From the NCBI RefSeq assembly GCF_028610675.1, contig NZ_JAQQWS010000002.1, forward strand, positions 1-64,000: a DNA stretch of 64,000 bases, given 5' to 3'. The notes below the pieces were generated by a model. It saw only the letters and a list, made by a program, of their open reading frames with translations. It was not told the DNA's origin and did no database searches. Both the position numbers and the translations under genes were made by a program. Below are positions 61,995 to 64,000 of this stretch, piece after piece. The DNA comes from Alkalihalobacillus pseudalcaliphilus. GTDB taxonomy: Bacteria; Bacillota; Bacilli; Bacillales; Bacillaceae_D. Position 1 is the stretch's first letter. Every line of letters starts with the position of its first letter.

Positions 61995-63002
61995 TTACCC
62001 CTCCTCTACATGCACTTGAATCCTCTTATAAAGCGTTTGTCCTCTTTTAATCCACTTTTTCAGCAAACGTTTATCCTCTTTTGACAACTGAGTCACATCT
62101 AAATAATGAATGCTTTCATACGTTTTTACATCCTTTTGCCATTGTAGTTGCTTGGTTAAAAGTTCACGGAAATCCTTTTCATAACTTTTTACCTCATCAT
62201 AAAAAGGAGAGAGTTTTCTAAATCGGTGCAACGTAGCAGCATCTTGAATCTCCTCTTGGATTGCCAGTAACCGTAAACCATTCACATAAGGAAAGGAAGC
62301 TATTTGTTTTAAATCTAATTTACCTTGATTTAGGCCTTTATTCTCTAAAAGTAGCTGACCAAATAAACCGATCCCTTTTTTCATCCGACCCGTATTGTCA
62401 ATAAAGCGTTGCATCAATTGTGGATTCTCATCAACAGCTTGAAAAATGATCGCTTTTATTTTTTCCACTAATTGTTCCTCACCTATAAACGTCTGGGCAT
62501 CAAATAACGTCAGCGTATGGCGAATGTTCTCCCAATTGTCTTGTTGTAGCCAACCGTGAATCTGTTCCTGCCATGCTTCAAAAGACTGACACCACATGGG
62601 ATTAGAAGCCATTACTTTTCCTTCACATTCTTCATACCCAACCAAAACAAGGGCTTCGACAATAACTTGACCTAAATGAAGAAAATAGCTTTGCTTTTTT
62701 TCGCTCGTTTCACCCTCATAAACGATACCGTGGTCTTGGTCGCTCCAGTAAAGTTGCTCACCTCGTCCACCACTCCCTAAAATAAAGAAAGCAAAGTGAG
62801 CAGGAGGCTCTCCCCACTCACTTTCAACTTTTTCCATGACCATATTGATTGTTTCTTCCATAATAACGTCATGAACATGTTTAACCTCTTCAATAGAAGG
62901 ATCCACCGTTTTCATCATCGCTTTCCTTTTTTCCAAAACCAATTCGAGTTTTGCTTCAAAGTTTTGATTTAGATAAACCGTGAGTCCACCATTTTCAAAC
63001 AT
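61995..63002 (-). CDS. DUF294 putative nucleotidyltransferase (GlnD-like N-terminal domain)
   Basis: A 335-residue protein of the DUF294/DUF294_C type. The nucleotidyltransferase motif is FILGSGGRGEQLYWSDQDHG (residues about 74-93), with the SDQDHG acidic pair that binds metal, as in PII uridylyltransferase GlnD. It lacks the HD and ACT domains of GlnD. A helical C-terminal DUF294_C region follows. It starts 2 bp after the ammonium-transporter stop codon, which implies a nitrogen-related role. Substrate unknown. Confidence 0.87.
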   Translation of the reverse strand: MFENGGLTVYLNQNFEAKLELVLEKRKAMMKTVDPSIEEVKHVHDVIMEETINMVMEKVESEWGEPPAHFAFFILGSGGRGEQLYWSDQDHGIVYEGETSEKKQSYFLHLGQVIVEALVLVGYEECEGKVMASNPMWCQSFEAWQEQIHGWLQQDNWENIRHTLTLFDAQTFIGEEQLVEKIKAIIFQAVDENPQLMQRFIDNTGRMKKGIGLFGQLLLENKGLNQGKLDLKQIASFPYVNGLRLLAIQEEIQDAATLHRFRKLSPFYDEVKSYEKDFRELLTKQLQWQKDVKTYESIHYLDVTQLSKEDKRLLKKWIKRGQTLYKRIQVHVEEG

Positions 63003-63004
63003 GA

Positions 63005-64000
63005 TTATGCTCCTTTAGTTTCATTACCAGCCATGTTTTCAGGATAACCATAACTTCCATGTTCACTCATATCCAATCCAAGAATCTCTTCCTCTTCAGA
63101 TACACGCAGGTTACCACCAACTAAAGCTTTAATAATTGTTAAAAGGATGTACGAAGCAACGAATGCGAATAAACCACAGACAACAACGGATAAAATTTGA
63201 ACGCCTAACTGGCCAAATCCGCCACCATAAAATAACCCAGCTTCTCCACCGTTCATAGCTGCTAGTGTCGGAGTGGCGAAAAATCCAGTTGAAATCGTTC
63301 CCCAAATACCAGCAATACCATGAACAGAAATCGCAAAAATAGGGTCATCAATTTTGGCTCTATCAAGTGCTTTCATGCTGAAGACTACAATTAATCCACC
63401 AATAATTCCAATTACTACAGCTGCCCAAGGAGCAACAAAAGCACAAGAAGCTGTAATCGCGACTAGACCTGCTAGTGCACCATTTAACATGGTAGGAATA
63501 TCTGATTTCCCATTTAAAGCCCATATCATAAAGAGCGCTGCTACAGCACCTGCTGCTGCGGCTAATTGAGTATTAAGGGCTACATAACCAAAGAATCCTT
63601 CTTCTAAAGCAACTGTACTTCCTGCATTAAACCCAAACCAACCTACCCATAAAATCAAAACACCTAACGCTGTATAAACTTGGTTATGTCCAGCAATTTC
63701 ATTCATAGAACCGTCTTTATTATACTTACCAAGTCGAGGCTTCAAAATAATGGTAGCGGCAAGTGCTGCCATAGCCCCTGTTAAGTGAACTACTGTCGAT
63801 CCGGCAAAATCTTGTTTACCCATTTGTGCAATCCAACCACCATCATTCCACACCCAATGCGATACGACTGGATAGACGACTAAAGAGAAAACGACTGCAA
63901 ACATCACATAAACAGATAGTTTGGCACGCTCTGCGAAACCGCCAAAAGCAATGGTCAAAGCTATTGCTGCGAACATGACTTGGAAATAGAAGTCAACGGA
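63005..64000 (-). CDS. amt: Ammonium transporter (partial, runs off the right edge)
   Basis: The C-terminal 331 residues of an Amt/MEP/Rh-family channel; the frame is open to the window edge and the sequence just inside it reads SVDFYFQVMFAAIALTIAFG, continuous with the family. The two pore histidines are visible in STVVHLTGAMAALAA and SVHGIAGIWGTISTGF. The tail ends VSEEEEILGLDMSEHGSYGY, the conserved cytoplasmic end that contacts PII proteins. No glnK/nrgB PII gene follows; the DUF294 gene occupies that position. Confidence 0.95.
   Translation of the reverse strand, partial: SVDFYFQVMFAAIALTIAFGGFAERAKLSVYVMFAVVFSLVVYPVVSHWVWNDGGWIAQMGKQDFAGSTVVHLTGAMAALAATIILKPRLGKYNKDGSMNEIAGHNQVYTALGVLILWVGWFGFNAGSTVALEEGFFGYVALNTQLAAAAGAVAALFMIWALNGKSDIPTMLNGALAGLVAITASCAFVAPWAAVVIGIIGGLIVVFSMKALDRAKIDDPIFAISVHGIAGIWGTISTGFFATPTLAAMNGGEAGLFYGGGFGQLGVQILSVVVCGLFAFVASYILLTIIKALVGGNLRVSEEEEILGLDMSEHGSYGYPENMAGNETKGA

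Overview
This window looks like a chromosomal segment from a low-GC, endospore-forming member of the Bacillaceae. Sporulation genes (spo0F, cwlJ, gerQ, a YhcN/YlaJ-type lipoprotein) are present. Gene order closely follows the Bacillus subtilis ywj-ywi-ywh-ywf-ywd region: tdk-rpmE-rho-glpX-murAB-tal-fbaA-spo0F-ywjG-pyrG-rpoE, then clsB(ywjE), argS-ywiB, speE-speB, pbpG, ywhD, ywhB, ywgA-ywfO, lipL, pta, hemQ, gerQ, ywdK, ywdI. The insertions between these conserved blocks suggest an alkaliphile or soil relative (Alkalihalobacillus/Halalkalibacter type). That placement is inferred from synteny and not proven.

Region by region: 1-6.5 kb is a Tad/Flp-type pilus or secretion operon read leftwards (cpaE/tadZ, tadA, tadB, tadC, a 59-residue Flp1-like prepilin, a TadE-like protein, and a TadG-like protein cut by the left edge). 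7.3-9.5 kb holds a TcaA/YvbJ-like zinc-ribbon membrane protein and a sporulation-type lipoprotein. 9.7-10.3 kb is a 52-bp tandem palindromic array containing a 100-N assembly gap. 10.4-21.7 kb is the conserved tdk-to-rpoE housekeeping block, including a pyrG leader with all the parts of the CTP-sensing (reiterative transcription) attenuator. 21.9-29.2 kb has a TetR regulator, cardiolipin synthase, XapX, DUF456, argS-ywiB and polyamine synthesis (speE-speB). 29.4-30.6 kb is repeat DNA: a structured dispersed repeat plus a 51-bp tandem array. 30.8-36.1 kb has a class A penicillin-binding protein, YwhD, an acidic LPXTA surface protein and a 4-oxalocrotonate tautomerase.

36.4-44.4 kb is the main accessory island. 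A tight four-gene operon of two HpaB-like flavin monooxygenases and two LLM-class flavin monooxygenases is divergent from a complete NlpA/MetQ-MetN-MetI-type ABC importer whose ATPase lacks the usual C-terminal NIL domain. I read it as an uptake-plus-oxidation system for an unknown, possibly sulfur-containing aromatic substrate. 44.4-47.7 kb has ywgA-ywfO and an Fsr-like MFS exporter. 47.7-48.6 kb is again dispersed repeat plus a 52-bp tandem array with a second 100-N gap. 49-64 kb has a LuxR-type regulator divergent from a zinc alcohol dehydrogenase, asparagine synthase, a dicarboxylate/glutamate symporter, lipL, pta (with a candidate cre site), hemQ, cwlJ-gerQ, ywdK, a GNAT acetyltransferase, ywdI, and an amt-DUF294-exonuclease operon cut by the right edge.

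The most unusual content is the repeat DNA. Three tandem arrays of unrelated sequence share a 51-52-bp period and a pyrimidine-rich plus strand, and at least two of them have palindromic units. A modular dispersed repeat family is bordered by TATGAAAGT and carries nested hairpins. One of its modules is exactly 62 nt in three full-length copies, and its stem sequence changes while staying self-complementary. No tRNA, rRNA, CRISPR array, transposase or prophage gene was seen.
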